The notes: generated by a model not told the origin, from the sequence alone. DNA of 15,078 bases from an uncultured Mollicutes bacterium (GCA_900557675.1 USTO01000012.1:1-15078); one strand, 5' to 3'. Shown: positions 1-7,463, counted from the first letter of the stretch. A program made the numbers and translations.

Positions 1-381
1 TATATGGATGTTCATATTACTAATACTTTGGATTATTACTTGGTAGATGAGGCTTTTGATGAATATAGTGTAGGGGACAGAATTGATGTTAATAGGTATT
101 TGTCTCTTAGTGAGGATAAGAGAAAGAAGTGTACATCGGCTTTGATTAAGGTTAATTTTGATCCTAATGTTGTTATTATGGATATGACAAATAGTGTTTT
201 CTTACGTGCAACGGATAAGAGAACGGTTATGATTGATAATTATTCTTATATTAATGGGATTAGTTTTAAAGTGGATGCTCTTTCTTCAGAGATTGTTAGG
301 TTTTATAAGGCTAATGCTTCTATGAATTATAGTTATCCTTTGGGTAGTGCTAATTCGATAGTTAATGTTATTTTTGATTAG
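1..381 (+). CDS. 5'-truncated beta-rich protein, possible C-terminal part of an exported protein
   Basis: The reading frame is open to the left edge of the window. The first ATG (position 4) has only three bases in front of it, so no ribosome site can be judged and the real start probably lies upstream. The visible 125 residues alternate short hydrophobic stretches with polar turns (for example VNFDPNVVIMDMTNSVFLRA and ISFKVDALSSEIVRFYKA), which suggests a beta-sandwich. It has no membrane segment and no catalytic motif that I recognise. The alternating pattern and the Tyr/Asn-rich C-terminus resemble the body of the SipW-type exported proteins further along, so it may be the end of another such substrate; this is inference. 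It ends in TAG, 10 bases before the next start, and is probably in the same operon. Function unknown. Confidence 0.6.
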   Translation, partial: YMDVHITNTLDYYLVDEAFDEYSVGDRIDVNRYLSLSEDKRKKCTSALIKVNFDPNVVIMDMTNSVFLRATDKRTVMIDNYSYINGISFKVDALSSEIVRFYKANASMNYSYPLGSANSIVNVIFD

Positions 382-391
382 GTGGTGAGTT

Positions 392-1315
392 ATGGGATTG
401 AATGTTATGAAGGAGTTTATTGCTTTTGATAAAAAGAGAATTAGGGAATGTGGAAAGATTGTGCTTGAGAGTTATTTTAATAGGAATGTTTTTGAGGGAA
501 TGCTAGAATCTTATATTGCGGTTAGGTATTATGATGTATATGGTGATATTAAGAGAAGTAGAAAGATTGGTATTATTTATGAGCATCTTGAAATGATTTA
601 TAAAGAGATGGATAGTTATAAGGATGATAATGGTATTACTTTAGAGTTCTTTGGCTTTGTTTATTATTTTGATGGTATTTCTACTAGGTTTTCTATGGAT
701 GAACTTTGTGAAAGGATTGGTAAATTTAGAAGAGATAAACTTGGCCTTGGTATGGGATTTGAGAGATCTTTTAGGAGAGTTCTTAATGATGGTGTTAAGA
801 GGTTTAGGGCTTTTCGAAATGGTCTTAGAGATGAGAGATTTTATTTATCTATAACGGGAACTAATTTAGATGGTGTTTCTTCTTGTTTCCTTGAAGAGAA
901 TGTGGTTATTCCTAGTCTTTATAGTGTAGAAGCTAAAAGAAAGGTTTATAACTCTGGTATTGTTGCTGAAAATAAGCTTTTTGTTTTGTATTATATGCTT
1001 AGTATGAGGGTTCTTTGTGATGTTATTGATTTTCGGCTTGATGATATTTATTTGGTTTCTATAGAGAATGGTTTATGGGAAAAGAGAGAGAAACTTTCAA
1101 GGCTTATGGCTATACTTGATGATGATTTACTTAAAGAGAAAATTGTTATTATGATTGATGATTTTGTATTTGAAAAGTATCGGGATTTGGTTTGTAAGTT
1201 TATTAATGAGGGATATTGTTTTGGACTTATTTTGAATAATAGGAATTCTAGTGGGTTTACTTCTTTATTTAGGTTTGTTTATGACTCTGAAAAGAGACTT
1301 TTAAGGAGGGTATAG
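392..1315 (+). CDS. Hypothetical protein, 307 residues, cytoplasmic
   Basis: I do not recognise this family with confidence. The start ATG is preceded by a GGTGGTGAG ribosome site that overlaps the stop of the upstream gene; an in-frame ATG five codons later is an alternative. The protein has no signal peptide or clear membrane helix, many charged residues and mixed helix/strand character. Its last third (residues about 215-290) alternates hydrophobic strands with helices, including VIMIDDFVFEKY and a Gly-Tyr-Cys-Phe-Gly turn. This loosely recalls the second half of an EAL-type TIM barrel, but the EAL signature and metal ligands are not evident, so I do not assign that function. The gene ends one base before the next start, whose ribosome site lies inside it, so it is almost certainly translated together with the membrane AAA+ gene and may act with it. 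Confidence 0.75.
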   Translation: MGLNVMKEFIAFDKKRIRECGKIVLESYFNRNVFEGMLESYIAVRYYDVYGDIKRSRKIGIIYEHLEMIYKEMDSYKDDNGITLEFFGFVYYFDGISTRFSMDELCERIGKFRRDKLGLGMGFERSFRRVLNDGVKRFRAFRNGLRDERFYLSITGTNLDGVSSCFLEENVVIPSLYSVEAKRKVYNSGIVAENKLFVLYYMLSMRVLCDVIDFRLDDIYLVSIENGLWEKREKLSRLMAILDDDLLKEKIVIMIDDFVFEKYRDLVCKFINEGYCFGLILNNRNSSGFTSLFRFVYDSEKRLLRRV

Positions 1316-1316
1316 T

Positions 1317-2831
1317 ATGGATACTTTTATGAAATTTTTGTTTGATTTTTTAGCCCAGTTTTTTGGTGGAGTTCTTCTTATTATTAAGGGAGTTATACAG
1401 GGATTTGGACAGATGTTTAATATTGGTGAGTATGTTAAGATTGTTAGGTATTACTCTGGAGATATTGGGGGAGGAGAATGGATACTTGTTGGTTTAGCAA
1501 TATTGATTTTGGTTATTATACTGGGTTCAATTGTATTGTTCGGATATTTTGTTTTGCGTAAGTATATTAGGTTTCGTAGTAAGGCTATAGAACAAGAGAG
1601 TTTATTAGAAGAGGTTAGTAATCTTAATAATGAAGTAGCAAAATTAGTTAAAGAAAAAGAAGAAATTATGGCAATGAAGGTTTCTAAATTGGGATTAAAG
1701 CCTGATGAAAGTGATGCCGTGGAAGAGGAAGAAGAAGTTAAGACGGAAGTTGATACTAGGTTTGCAAAACTTCAGAGTGTGGATGAGGCTTTTGCTAAGT
1801 ATAAGGTTATGAATTATAATAATAATTTCTCTTTAGAGGAGTTAGTGGAGTATTTTCGTAATTTTGCGGCTTCACAATTAAAACTTTATTATTCAACAGA
1901 GATGATTAGGTTATTTATTGCTGCTCTTGCTTCAACTAAACTTATTATTTTACAGGGTATTAGTGGTACTGGTAAAACCTCTCTTGCTTATGCTTGGGGT
2001 AAATTTTTGAAACATGATTCTTGTGTGGCTTCAGTTCAGCCTTCTTGGAGAGATAGAACGGAACTTTTTGGTTATTTTAATGAGTTTACGAAGAAGTTTA
2101 ATGAAACGGAAGTTTTAAAAGAAATGTATGTTGCGGGATATACGGATGATATTTATACGGTTATTTTGGATGAGATGAATATCTCAAGGGTAGAGTATTA
2201 TTTTGCAGAAATGCTTTCTATTTTGGAAATGCCTAATACTGATGAGTGGATTATTGAACTTGTTAGTAGTGGATGGAAGAGTGATCCTAAGTTTATTAAA
2301 GAGGGTAAGATTCACGTTCCTACTAATATGTGGTATATTGGTACTATTAATAATGATGACTCTACTTTTATGGTTACGGATAAGGTTTATGATAGGGCTA
2401 TGCCAATTGATATTAATGATAAGGGTAAGGTTTTTACTCCTAAGGATGTTAAGGCTATGGATATTAATTATTCTTATCTTCATAATTTGTTTATGAATGC
2501 TATTACAGATAATCCTATTTCTAAAGAGACTTTAGCAAAGATTGAGGATATGGATGATTATGTTATTAAGCATTTTAGGATTGCCTTTGGTAATCGTATT
2601 GTAGCTCATTTAAAAAAGTTTGTGCCTGTTTATGTGGCTTGTGGTGGAGATGAAGTTGCTGGTGTTGATTACTTTATTGCTAGAAAGATATTGCGTAAGT
2701 TTGAACAACTTAATATTTCTTATATTAGAGATGAGATTGATGGTTATGTTGATTATTTGGACAAGACTTTTGGTACTGATAAAATGAAAGAGTGTAAGGA
2801 ATATTTGCTTAGACTTAAAAAGCTTTCTTAG
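1317..2831 (+). CDS. Membrane-anchored McrB-like AAA+ NTPase with coiled coil
   Basis: A 504-residue protein with a strong AAGGAGGG ribosome site at 1303-1310. The N-terminus has a hydrophobic stretch (residues about 5-25) and a clear membrane helix (about 54-80), then a basic segment (RKYIRFR), a probable coiled coil (about 88-120) and an acidic linker with EEEEE. The AAA+ domain follows: Walker A GISGTGKTS at 214-222, Walker B VILDEMN at 282-288, a sensor-like GTINNDD at 342-348, and Arg360 in YDRA as a candidate arginine finger. The DEMN wording and domain order match the McrB / AAA_5 group, whose members remodel or translocate along substrates as hexamers. Classical McrB carries a DNA-binding domain in front of the ATPase; here membrane helices and a coiled coil take its place. 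The DUF2357 gene starts 12 bases downstream and is the likely partner, as McrC is for McrB. Defence or membrane-protein remodelling are both possible. Confidence 0.85.
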   Translation: MDTFMKFLFDFLAQFFGGVLLIIKGVIQGFGQMFNIGEYVKIVRYYSGDIGGGEWILVGLAILILVIILGSIVLFGYFVLRKYIRFRSKAIEQESLLEEVSNLNNEVAKLVKEKEEIMAMKVSKLGLKPDESDAVEEEEEVKTEVDTRFAKLQSVDEAFAKYKVMNYNNNFSLEELVEYFRNFAASQLKLYYSTEMIRLFIAALASTKLIILQGISGTGKTSLAYAWGKFLKHDSCVASVQPSWRDRTELFGYFNEFTKKFNETEVLKEMYVAGYTDDIYTVILDEMNISRVEYYFAEMLSILEMPNTDEWIIELVSSGWKSDPKFIKEGKIHVPTNMWYIGTINNDDSTFMVTDKVYDRAMPIDINDKGKVFTPKDVKAMDINYSYLHNLFMNAITDNPISKETLAKIEDMDDYVIKHFRIAFGNRIVAHLKKFVPVYVACGGDEVAGVDYFIARKILRKFEQLNISYIRDEIDGYVDYLDKTFGTDKMKECKEYLLRLKKLS

Positions 2832-2843
2832 GAGGTAGATATT

Positions 2844-3938
2844 ATGGATGTTTTTGAACTTTATCAAAGGGAAAATGTAGATAGTACGAAGAAATTTAAT
2901 TCGGGTATTTCTTCGAAAATGAATGTTAGTTTAGATTATGAACAGGGTGGAGGAGATTTGGAATGGCTTGATATTATGGAGAATACTATTAGGTATTTGG
3001 ATAATATTTTACGTAATCCTAATAAGTTTATTGTTAATGAAGAGGATGTTATTAAGATTGAACTTGCTAAGAGGGTAACGGTAGAGAGTATTAAGCATTT
3101 ATCAAGGAATACTAATTTGATACAGGATATTGATAAGAAAACGGGGGATGTTAAGCCTTCTAAGATTCTTAATATTAGTAAAGAAGAGAGTTTTGATACT
3201 TATGAGAATAGGCTTATTTATTCTTTGATTCAGAATATGAAACTTTACATAGCAAAGAAAAAGAAGGAAGGTAATTTTTGTTCTATTGTAAAGAATAAGA
3301 AGCGTTTTGATTATCGGGGGAGTAGTTTACTTGGTAAAGAGAAGGTTAATATGAATCTTTCTTTTGATAGTGAGTTTAATGATGGGGAGATGGAAGGAAA
3401 AGAAGTTTCTAAGAGAATTGAAACTTTAGAACTTAGAATTAGTGAACTTTGTAATTCTGATGTTTATAAGTGTATTGATAAACTTCATATTTCTTTGGTT
3501 AGATCTCCTATTAAAAAGACTAATGTTATTATTAAGAATGTTAATTTTCAATATGCTATGAAGCTTTGGACTTTTCTGGAATCTAATATGGGGAATGAAG
3601 CAGAGACAAAGAAAGAGAAGAAGGAATTTGAGGCTGATGATAATTTGAAGGGGTTAGTTGATGATACGTTCTTTCTTAATTATCTTATTTCTAGAGTTAT
3701 TGATGGTGATGCTTCTGTAATATCTAAGGAGGAACTTTCTAAACAGGTTGTTAAAAATATGGTATCGAATTTAACGAATCTTGATGGTAATTTGGATTTG
3801 ACTAGTTTAGAGGATTTGGTTAGGGAAGAGTTTATGGTTGTTAAGTATAGAAATGTTGTTAGTGATAAGCCTATTCAAAAGATTTTTAAAGATGCTATGG
3901 ATAGTTATTTGGATAGGGTTAGTAATCTTAAGATATGA
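2844..3938 (+). CDS. DUF2357-type (McrC-like) partner protein, no visible nuclease motif
   Basis: A 364-residue soluble protein with an AGGAGG ribosome site at 2830-2835 overlapping the upstream stop. Residues 118-123 read DTYENR within a helix-rich setting (ESFDTYENRLIYSLI). This is the hallmark I associate with DUF2357 / DUF524 proteins encoded beside McrB-like ATPases. Family members often carry a C-terminal PD-(D/E)XK nuclease. The C-terminal third here (about 245-364) is charged and helical and shows no clear D-x(n)-ExK core, so the protein may be nuclease-less or the nuclease may be too diverged to see. The middle section (about 130-240) is rich in Lys and Glu and may bind nucleic acid or the ATPase. 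Its position directly after the membrane AAA+ gene suggests a two-component complex held at the membrane. The assignment rests on one motif plus context. Confidence 0.65.
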   Translation: MDVFELYQRENVDSTKKFNSGISSKMNVSLDYEQGGGDLEWLDIMENTIRYLDNILRNPNKFIVNEEDVIKIELAKRVTVESIKHLSRNTNLIQDIDKKTGDVKPSKILNISKEESFDTYENRLIYSLIQNMKLYIAKKKKEGNFCSIVKNKKRFDYRGSSLLGKEKVNMNLSFDSEFNDGEMEGKEVSKRIETLELRISELCNSDVYKCIDKLHISLVRSPIKKTNVIIKNVNFQYAMKLWTFLESNMGNEAETKKEKKEFEADDNLKGLVDDTFFLNYLISRVIDGDASVISKEELSKQVVKNMVSNLTNLDGNLDLTSLEDLVREEFMVVKYRNVVSDKPIQKIFKDAMDSYLDRVSNLKI

Positions 3939-3946
3939 GGTGAAAT

Positions 3947-4498
3947 ATGAATAATAGGATTGTATCGATTGTTCTTTCGGTATTTAAAGTGATTTTGTCT
4001 TTACTTATTGTTTGTGTTTTTTGTATAGTATTTATGCAAAGAATAAGTAATAATTCTCTTAATTTTGGAGGATATAGTATTTATACAGTGGTATCTGAGA
4101 GTATGGCACCGGAATATAAATTATGGGATATGATACTTGTACATAAGGTTGATGTTAGTGATATTAAGAAGTATGATGATGTTGTGTATATGGGCTCTAA
4201 GGGTGATTTTAAGGATAAAATAGTAACTCACAGAGTAATGGAAATTTCTTCTTCCGATAAGGGTTATGTATTTAGGACTAAGGGTATTAATAATAGTGAG
4301 TATGACCCTTTGGTTAATGGAGATCAGATTTTGGGGAAGGTTGTTTTTAAAAGCGTTGTTTTTAGTTTTATTAGTAGAATTATTAATAATATTTATGGAT
4401 TTTATTTTCTAGTTTTTGTGCCTTTGGTTGTAATTGTATTTTTGGAAATTGTGGAGAGTATTAATGAGCGAAGAGAAAGTAAAAAAGAAGAAGAGTAA
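3947..4498 (+). CDS. Class II (SipW/ER-type) signal peptidase I, catalytically complete
   Basis: A 183-residue membrane protease expected to remove signal peptides from exported proteins at the outer face of the membrane. Helix 1 spans about residues 7-30. The catalytic block reads VVSESMAP with the nucleophile at Ser52. The general base is His95 in IVTHRV, where bacterial type I enzymes have Lys; this marks the SipW/archaeal/ER class. A TKG box follows, with Asp120 or Asp126 as the third residue. A second helix (about 148-170) and a charged cytoplasmic tail close the protein. The usual Gly-Asp after the serine block is Trp-Asp here, a small oddity. GAGGTGA at 3937-3943 is the ribosome site. 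The gene overlaps the next one by 35 bases, and that gene encodes a SipW-type preprotein, its likely substrate. Confidence 0.93.
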   Translation: MNNRIVSIVLSVFKVILSLLIVCVFCIVFMQRISNNSLNFGGYSIYTVVSESMAPEYKLWDMILVHKVDVSDIKKYDDVVYMGSKGDFKDKIVTHRVMEISSSDKGYVFRTKGINNSEYDPLVNGDQILGKVVFKSVVFSFISRIINNIYGFYFLVFVPLVVIVFLEIVESINERRESKKEEE

Positions 4499-5093
4499 GA
4501 GTTTATATAAAATTATTAGAAAAAGGGTTAAATTTAGTTCCCTTTGTTTATTACTTCTTACACTTAGTGTTAATACTTTTGCTTGGTTTATTTATGCGAC
4601 AAAGGTAGATAGTGGGGTTAAGGCACATATTAGGGCTTGGAATGTTTTATTTGAGGTTCATAATGAGGAAATTCAGGAAGAAATGGGGTTTGATGTTAGT
4701 GATATTTTTCCTGGAATGGAGGATTACCGAGATAGTGTAGAGATTAGGAATAAGGGAGAGAGTAGTGCACTTATTTCTTATGAGATTGTATCGGTTAATG
4801 TTTTGGGTCACAATTATGAGGTTGGTAAGGGTGGTATTCTTTCTTCAGATGATCTTGTTAATAGTTTGGCTAGGGATTATCCGTTTTTGATTAGAATTGA
4901 GATTGAGAAACCTATTATTAAGCCTAATGAAACGGGTAGTTTTACGCTTAATGTTAGCTGGCCTTATGAATCGGGAAATGATGAAGTTGATACTTATTGG
5001 GGAAATGAGGCTTATACTTTTCAACTTAATAATCCTGATAGTTCTAGTATTCATATTGGTCTTAAAGTTACGGCAAAACAAATTTCTGGTTAA
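4464..5093 (+). CDS. Exported SipW-type substrate, TasA/camelysin-like surface protein
   Basis: I place the start at ATG 4464 (209 residues) rather than earlier in-frame codons: it has GGAGAG about 6 bases upstream and gives a typical export signal. The N-terminus is strongly basic (KVKKKKSKS), followed by a hydrophobic core (about 24-38) and the motif NTFAWF, typical of signal peptides cleaved by SipW-class peptidases (cognate_SipW type, as in TasA and camelysin). The mature part is beta-rich with no catalytic motif. It includes FPGMEDYRDSVEIRNKGES, close to the fibre-subunit pattern in which a proline-glycine box leads into an immunoglobulin-like sandwich, and ends in Ile-His-Ile-Gly-Leu-Lys-Val. 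Likely secreted or assembled on the surface after cleavage by the signal peptidase whose gene overlaps it. It converges with the minus-strand gene beyond a 12-base gap. Confidence 0.82.
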   Translation: MSEEKVKKKKSKSLYKIIRKRVKFSSLCLLLLTLSVNTFAWFIYATKVDSGVKAHIRAWNVLFEVHNEEIQEEMGFDVSDIFPGMEDYRDSVEIRNKGESSALISYEIVSVNVLGHNYEVGKGGILSSDDLVNSLARDYPFLIRIEIEKPIIKPNETGSFTLNVSWPYESGNDEVDTYWGNEAYTFQLNNPDSSSIHIGLKVTAKQISG

Positions 5094-5105
5094 AAAAAAG
5101 AGGGG

Positions 5106-5690
5106 TTAGGTTATTTGTTTGAAATTTAGTTTTACATCTAAAATGGCATTATTGCTTCCTTCAATGGTTGCTTTAGTGTCTTCTTTGTTATCCATAGTAC
5201 TATTTTCGTCTTCGTTCCACTTTGTATATACTCTTATATTTATTATTTTGGTACTATCTTTTTCATAGATATTTCCTGTTATGGTATTATTGGTTAGGGG
5301 TTCTATTTGGCCTTGATTTTTGGTATAGGAATGGGCTATATAGTCTTTGACATTGCTTTCTTTGGCTGTTGTTATTTGGATATTGTATGCAAATGATACA
5401 TCGACATCTTTAGCATCTATTATTAAATCGAAGTAGCCTTCGGAAGTGGGGGCTATAACGTCTTTTTTTATGTGGGTACTTCCTTCAAGTGTTGGTGTTA
5501 TTTGGATTTTACTTGAGGAGTTATTTATTATGTCTTGATTGTTTACGAGGATATGCCAACGGGCTACTTTTATATTAGCAGATCCTCCTATATTGGTTTG
5601 GTATTTGGCATAGGTTTGGTTTATGGTTACGATGGTTGTTAATAGGGATAATAGTGCTAGTAATAGGGTTATTTTTTTTATTTGTTTCAT
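5106..5690 (-). CDS. Exported SipW-type substrate on the opposite strand, paralogue of the gene at 6350
   Basis: A 194-residue exported protein and the only minus-strand gene here. Signal: KKITLL, then a hydrophobic core (about 8-22), then QTYAKYQT with probable cleavage after Ala28, followed by GGSANIKVARW, the usual SipW-substrate start of the mature part. It shares PTSEGYFD and an overall layout of equal length with the plus-strand gene at 6350, so the two are paralogues; its own version ends in a NFKQIT tail. The mature part is probably a beta-sandwich fibre or matrix subunit. It has its own sigma-70-type promoter (5717-5745) and an AAGGAG ribosome site just upstream of the ATG. Codons often end in A or C (GCC, CCC, TCC, ATA), the reverse of its neighbours, showing that composition follows the DNA strand and not the gene. 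No cognate peptidase sits on its own strand; one from the flanking genes must serve it. Confidence 0.85.
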   Translation of the reverse strand: MKQIKKITLLLALLSLLTTIVTINQTYAKYQTNIGGSANIKVARWHILVNNQDIINNSSSKIQITPTLEGSTHIKKDVIAPTSEGYFDLIIDAKDVDVSFAYNIQITTAKESNVKDYIAHSYTKNQGQIEPLTNNTITGNIYEKDSTKIINIRVYTKWNEDENSTMDNKEDTKATIEGSNNAILDVKLNFKQIT

Positions 5691-5716
5691 AATAATCTCC
5701 TTTATTATTTTTCTCT

Positions 5717-5745
5717 ATTATAGCATATTTTTTTGGTATAAGCAA
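5717..5745 (-). promoter_or_regulatory. Sigma-70-type promoter for the minus-strand substrate gene
   Basis: Read on the minus strand, TTGCTT (5740-5745) is followed by exactly 17 bases and then a perfect TATAAT (5717-5722). An AAAGGAG ribosome site lies at 5697-5703 and the ATG is at 5688-5690, giving a leader of about 20 bases. The box is 11 bases from the -35 of the divergent promoter. Confidence 0.8.
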
Positions 5746-5756
5746 TTCACTTTTAC

Positions 5757-5785
5757 TTGATATTATGTATTATGTATGATATAAT
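5757..5785 (+). promoter_or_regulatory. Sigma-70-type promoter for the signal-peptidase-like/substrate operon
   Basis: TTGATA (5757-5762), a 17-base spacer and a perfect TATAAT (5780-5785). Transcription would begin near 5792, which rules out the TTG at 5757 as a start codon because it is the -35 box itself. It lies back to back with the minus-strand promoter, 11 bases between the two -35 elements, so a single regulator bound here could control both directions. Confidence 0.8.
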
Positions 5786-5810
5786 TGGTTTTGAAAGTAT
5801 GGTGGTTATG

Positions 5811-6347
5811 ATGAAAGTTATTAAGGGAATTTGTAAAGGTATTTTTGGTATAATAGTTGCTTTTTATATATTGATTTCTATTTTTATAACGGTTTGTTTA
5901 GTTAATTATAATGATTATAGTATAGCAGTTATTGGAGATAGGAGTATTATTACAGCTGATGATAATAGTTTGAATCCTGATTTTAAGAAGGGGGATTTAC
6001 TTGTTGTTAAGAAAAATGATAATGAGGATGTAAAGATTAATGATAGTATATTCTTTTATAATAATTATAAGAATGTTGTTAGTGTTAATATGGCTAAGGT
6101 AACTAATAGTAGAAGAATTAATGATATGGAGTATACTTTTACGGTTGATGGGGATTATGATATTTCTAGTGAGTATTTTATTGGTAAAGTGGATACGACA
6201 GTTAAGTATGAGAAGATTGGTCGTATTTATGATATTTTTACTTCTAGATATGGTTATTTGTTTATTTTTATATTACCTATTTTGTGTTTATTTTTGTATG
6301 AGATTGTTGCAGTTGTAAGAGAGTTTAAGAATTATGAGGATGAATAG
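5811..6347 (+). CDS. SipW-family signal-peptidase homologue lacking the catalytic His (probable pseudoenzyme)
   Basis: I chose ATG 5811 (178 residues; 5808 is equally in frame) because it follows GGTGG and lies downstream of the promoter at 5757-5785. MKVIKG also matches the MKIFLK start of the complete paralogue at 6942. Fold and order match the two complete peptidases nearby: helix 1 (about 11-31), a serine block DNSLNP with Ser53 retained, then KKGDLLVVKK, a GD box at 114-115, IGKV, and a C-terminal helix (about 150-172). Where the others have THRV, this protein reads MAKV, so the general-base His is Ala95. The segment between the GD box and IGKV is also short and lacks the second Asp. The family's Ser/His/Asp mechanism should therefore not work; a chaperone, inhibitor or substrate-holding role is possible. 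It precedes a SipW-type substrate gene by two bases. Confidence 0.82.
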   Translation: MKVIKGICKGIFGIIVAFYILISIFITVCLVNYNDYSIAVIGDRSIITADDNSLNPDFKKGDLLVVKKNDNEDVKINDSIFFYNNYKNVVSVNMAKVTNSRRINDMEYTFTVDGDYDISSEYFIGKVDTTVKYEKIGRIYDIFTSRYGYLFIFILPILCLFLYEIVAVVREFKNYEDE

Positions 6348-6349
6348 GA

Positions 6350-6934
6350 ATGAAAAGAATGGTTATTCTTTTAGGGGTTTTGTGTTTGTTTCTTTTGCAA
6401 ATTGGGAACACTTATGCGGTATTTGAGAGTGATGCTATGGGGGAGAGTAAGGTAAAAACGGCTAAGTGGGTTATTAGAGTTAATGAGGGTGATTTGGGTA
6501 AGAGTCAGACTTTTAATATTGATAATTTGGCTTTTATTGGTAATGATTTGGTTAAAGAGGGGAAGTTTGCTCCTAGTACAGAGGGTTATTTTGATATTGT
6601 TATTGATCCTCGTGGTACAGAGGTTTCGCTTGTTTATACTTTATCTTTTGATTTTAGTGGTATTGGTAATGATATGATTAGGATTAGTGATATTAGGAAA
6701 TTACGGGGTAATGAACTTATTAGAACGGGTGAAAATTCTTATACTGGTATTATGGAGTATAATGATATTCTTAAAGGTAGTAATGATTATATTAGGGTAT
6801 CTTTTGAATGGATTAATGATGATACTAATAATAGTAAGGATATGGAGAGTATGTTAGAGAGTAAACTTGGTATTCCTGTTCTTATTAATGTTAAGCAGTA
6901 TTTGGGAGAGGATATTATTAGTTATAATGGGTAG
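6350..6934 (+). CDS. Exported SipW-type substrate, paralogue of the minus-strand gene at 5106
   Basis: A 194-residue secreted protein. The N-terminus is short and basic (MKRM), with a hydrophobic core (about 4-18) and the motif GNTYAVFESD; Lys-Val-Lys-Thr-Ala-Lys-Trp then opens the mature part, as in other SipW substrates. PSTEGYFD, EVSLVYTLSF and the C-terminal KQYLGED align with the minus-strand gene at 5106, which has the same length. The fold is probably an all-beta sandwich of the TasA/camelysin kind, and no enzyme motif is visible. GAGGA at 6336-6340 is the likely ribosome site. It sits two bases after the His-less signal-peptidase homologue and eight bases before a complete signal peptidase, so either could handle it; the complete enzyme is the more likely protease. 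Confidence 0.85.
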   Translation: MKRMVILLGVLCLFLLQIGNTYAVFESDAMGESKVKTAKWVIRVNEGDLGKSQTFNIDNLAFIGNDLVKEGKFAPSTEGYFDIVIDPRGTEVSLVYTLSFDFSGIGNDMIRISDIRKLRGNELIRTGENSYTGIMEYNDILKGSNDYIRVSFEWINDDTNNSKDMESMLESKLGIPVLINVKQYLGEDIISYNG

Positions 6935-6941
6935 GTGAAAT

Positions 6942-7463
6942 ATGAAGATATTTCTTAAGTCTTTGTTTAATTTTCTTATTTTGTTAGTAGCTTTAGTCAT
7001 TGTTTTTACTTTGTATGGGTATTATGAAGTTAATGTTAAGGGAAAGAGTTTTGTTAATTATTTTGGTTATTCTTTTTTTGAAGTTATGAGTGGGAGTATG
7101 AGTCCTAATATTGAAGTTTATGATTTAGTAGTGGTTAAATTGGGGGATAATAGTTATAAAAAGGGGGATATTATTACTTATAAAGTGGGAAATGATTTTG
7201 TCACCCATAGGGTATTTGATATGGAATATAATGGGGTTATTACGAAGGGGGACAGTAATAATGATGTTGATGGGGTTATTTCTAATAGTGATATTTTGGG
7301 GAAAGTTGTTTATGTGGTACCTTCATTTGGAATTTGGAAAAAGGTAGTATTTGATAAAAGGGTTATGGGATCGATATTTATTACGATTTGTTTATTTAGT
7401 TTTTATTTTTTGATTGGTAATAGGGAAAAAGAGGTTATGGAATGTGAAAAAGAGGTTAATTGA
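6942..7463 (+). CDS. Class II (SipW/ER-type) signal peptidase I, catalytically complete
   Basis: A 173-residue membrane protease. Helix 1 spans about residues 7-25. The catalytic block is EVMSGSMSP with Ser52 as nucleophile, then VVVK. His89 in FVTHRV is the base of the SipW class, and ITKGDSNNDVDG provides Asp104 and Asp110. ILGKVVYVVP follows as in the family, and a second helix (about 140-157) precedes a charged tail. This is the textbook version of the family and the best candidate to be the working enzyme of the operon that starts at promoter 5757-5785. AGGTGAAAT precedes the ATG. The tail overlaps the start of the next gene, a SipW-type substrate, by 20 bases, so the two are probably translationally coupled. 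Confidence 0.94.
   Translation: MKIFLKSLFNFLILLVALVIVFTLYGYYEVNVKGKSFVNYFGYSFFEVMSGSMSPNIEVYDLVVVKLGDNSYKKGDIITYKVGNDFVTHRVFDMEYNGVITKGDSNNDVDGVISNSDILGKVVYVVPSFGIWKKVVFDKRVMGSIFITICLFSFYFLIGNREKEVMECEKEVN

Noticed and set aside
2184..2867. Antisense reading frames under the AAA+ gene
   Set aside because: Mirror images of biased codons in a gene with clear Walker and sensor motifs; no ribosome site or recognisable product.
5091..5110. Bidirectional terminator between the convergent genes
   Set aside because: There is an A/T run (eight or nine A after the stop) but no stem I could pair on either strand in the 12-base gap.
5757..5810. Start of the signal-peptidase homologue at TTG 5757
   Set aside because: TTGATA at that point is the -35 box of a promoter whose start site lies downstream, and the GGTGG ribosome site serves ATG 5811.
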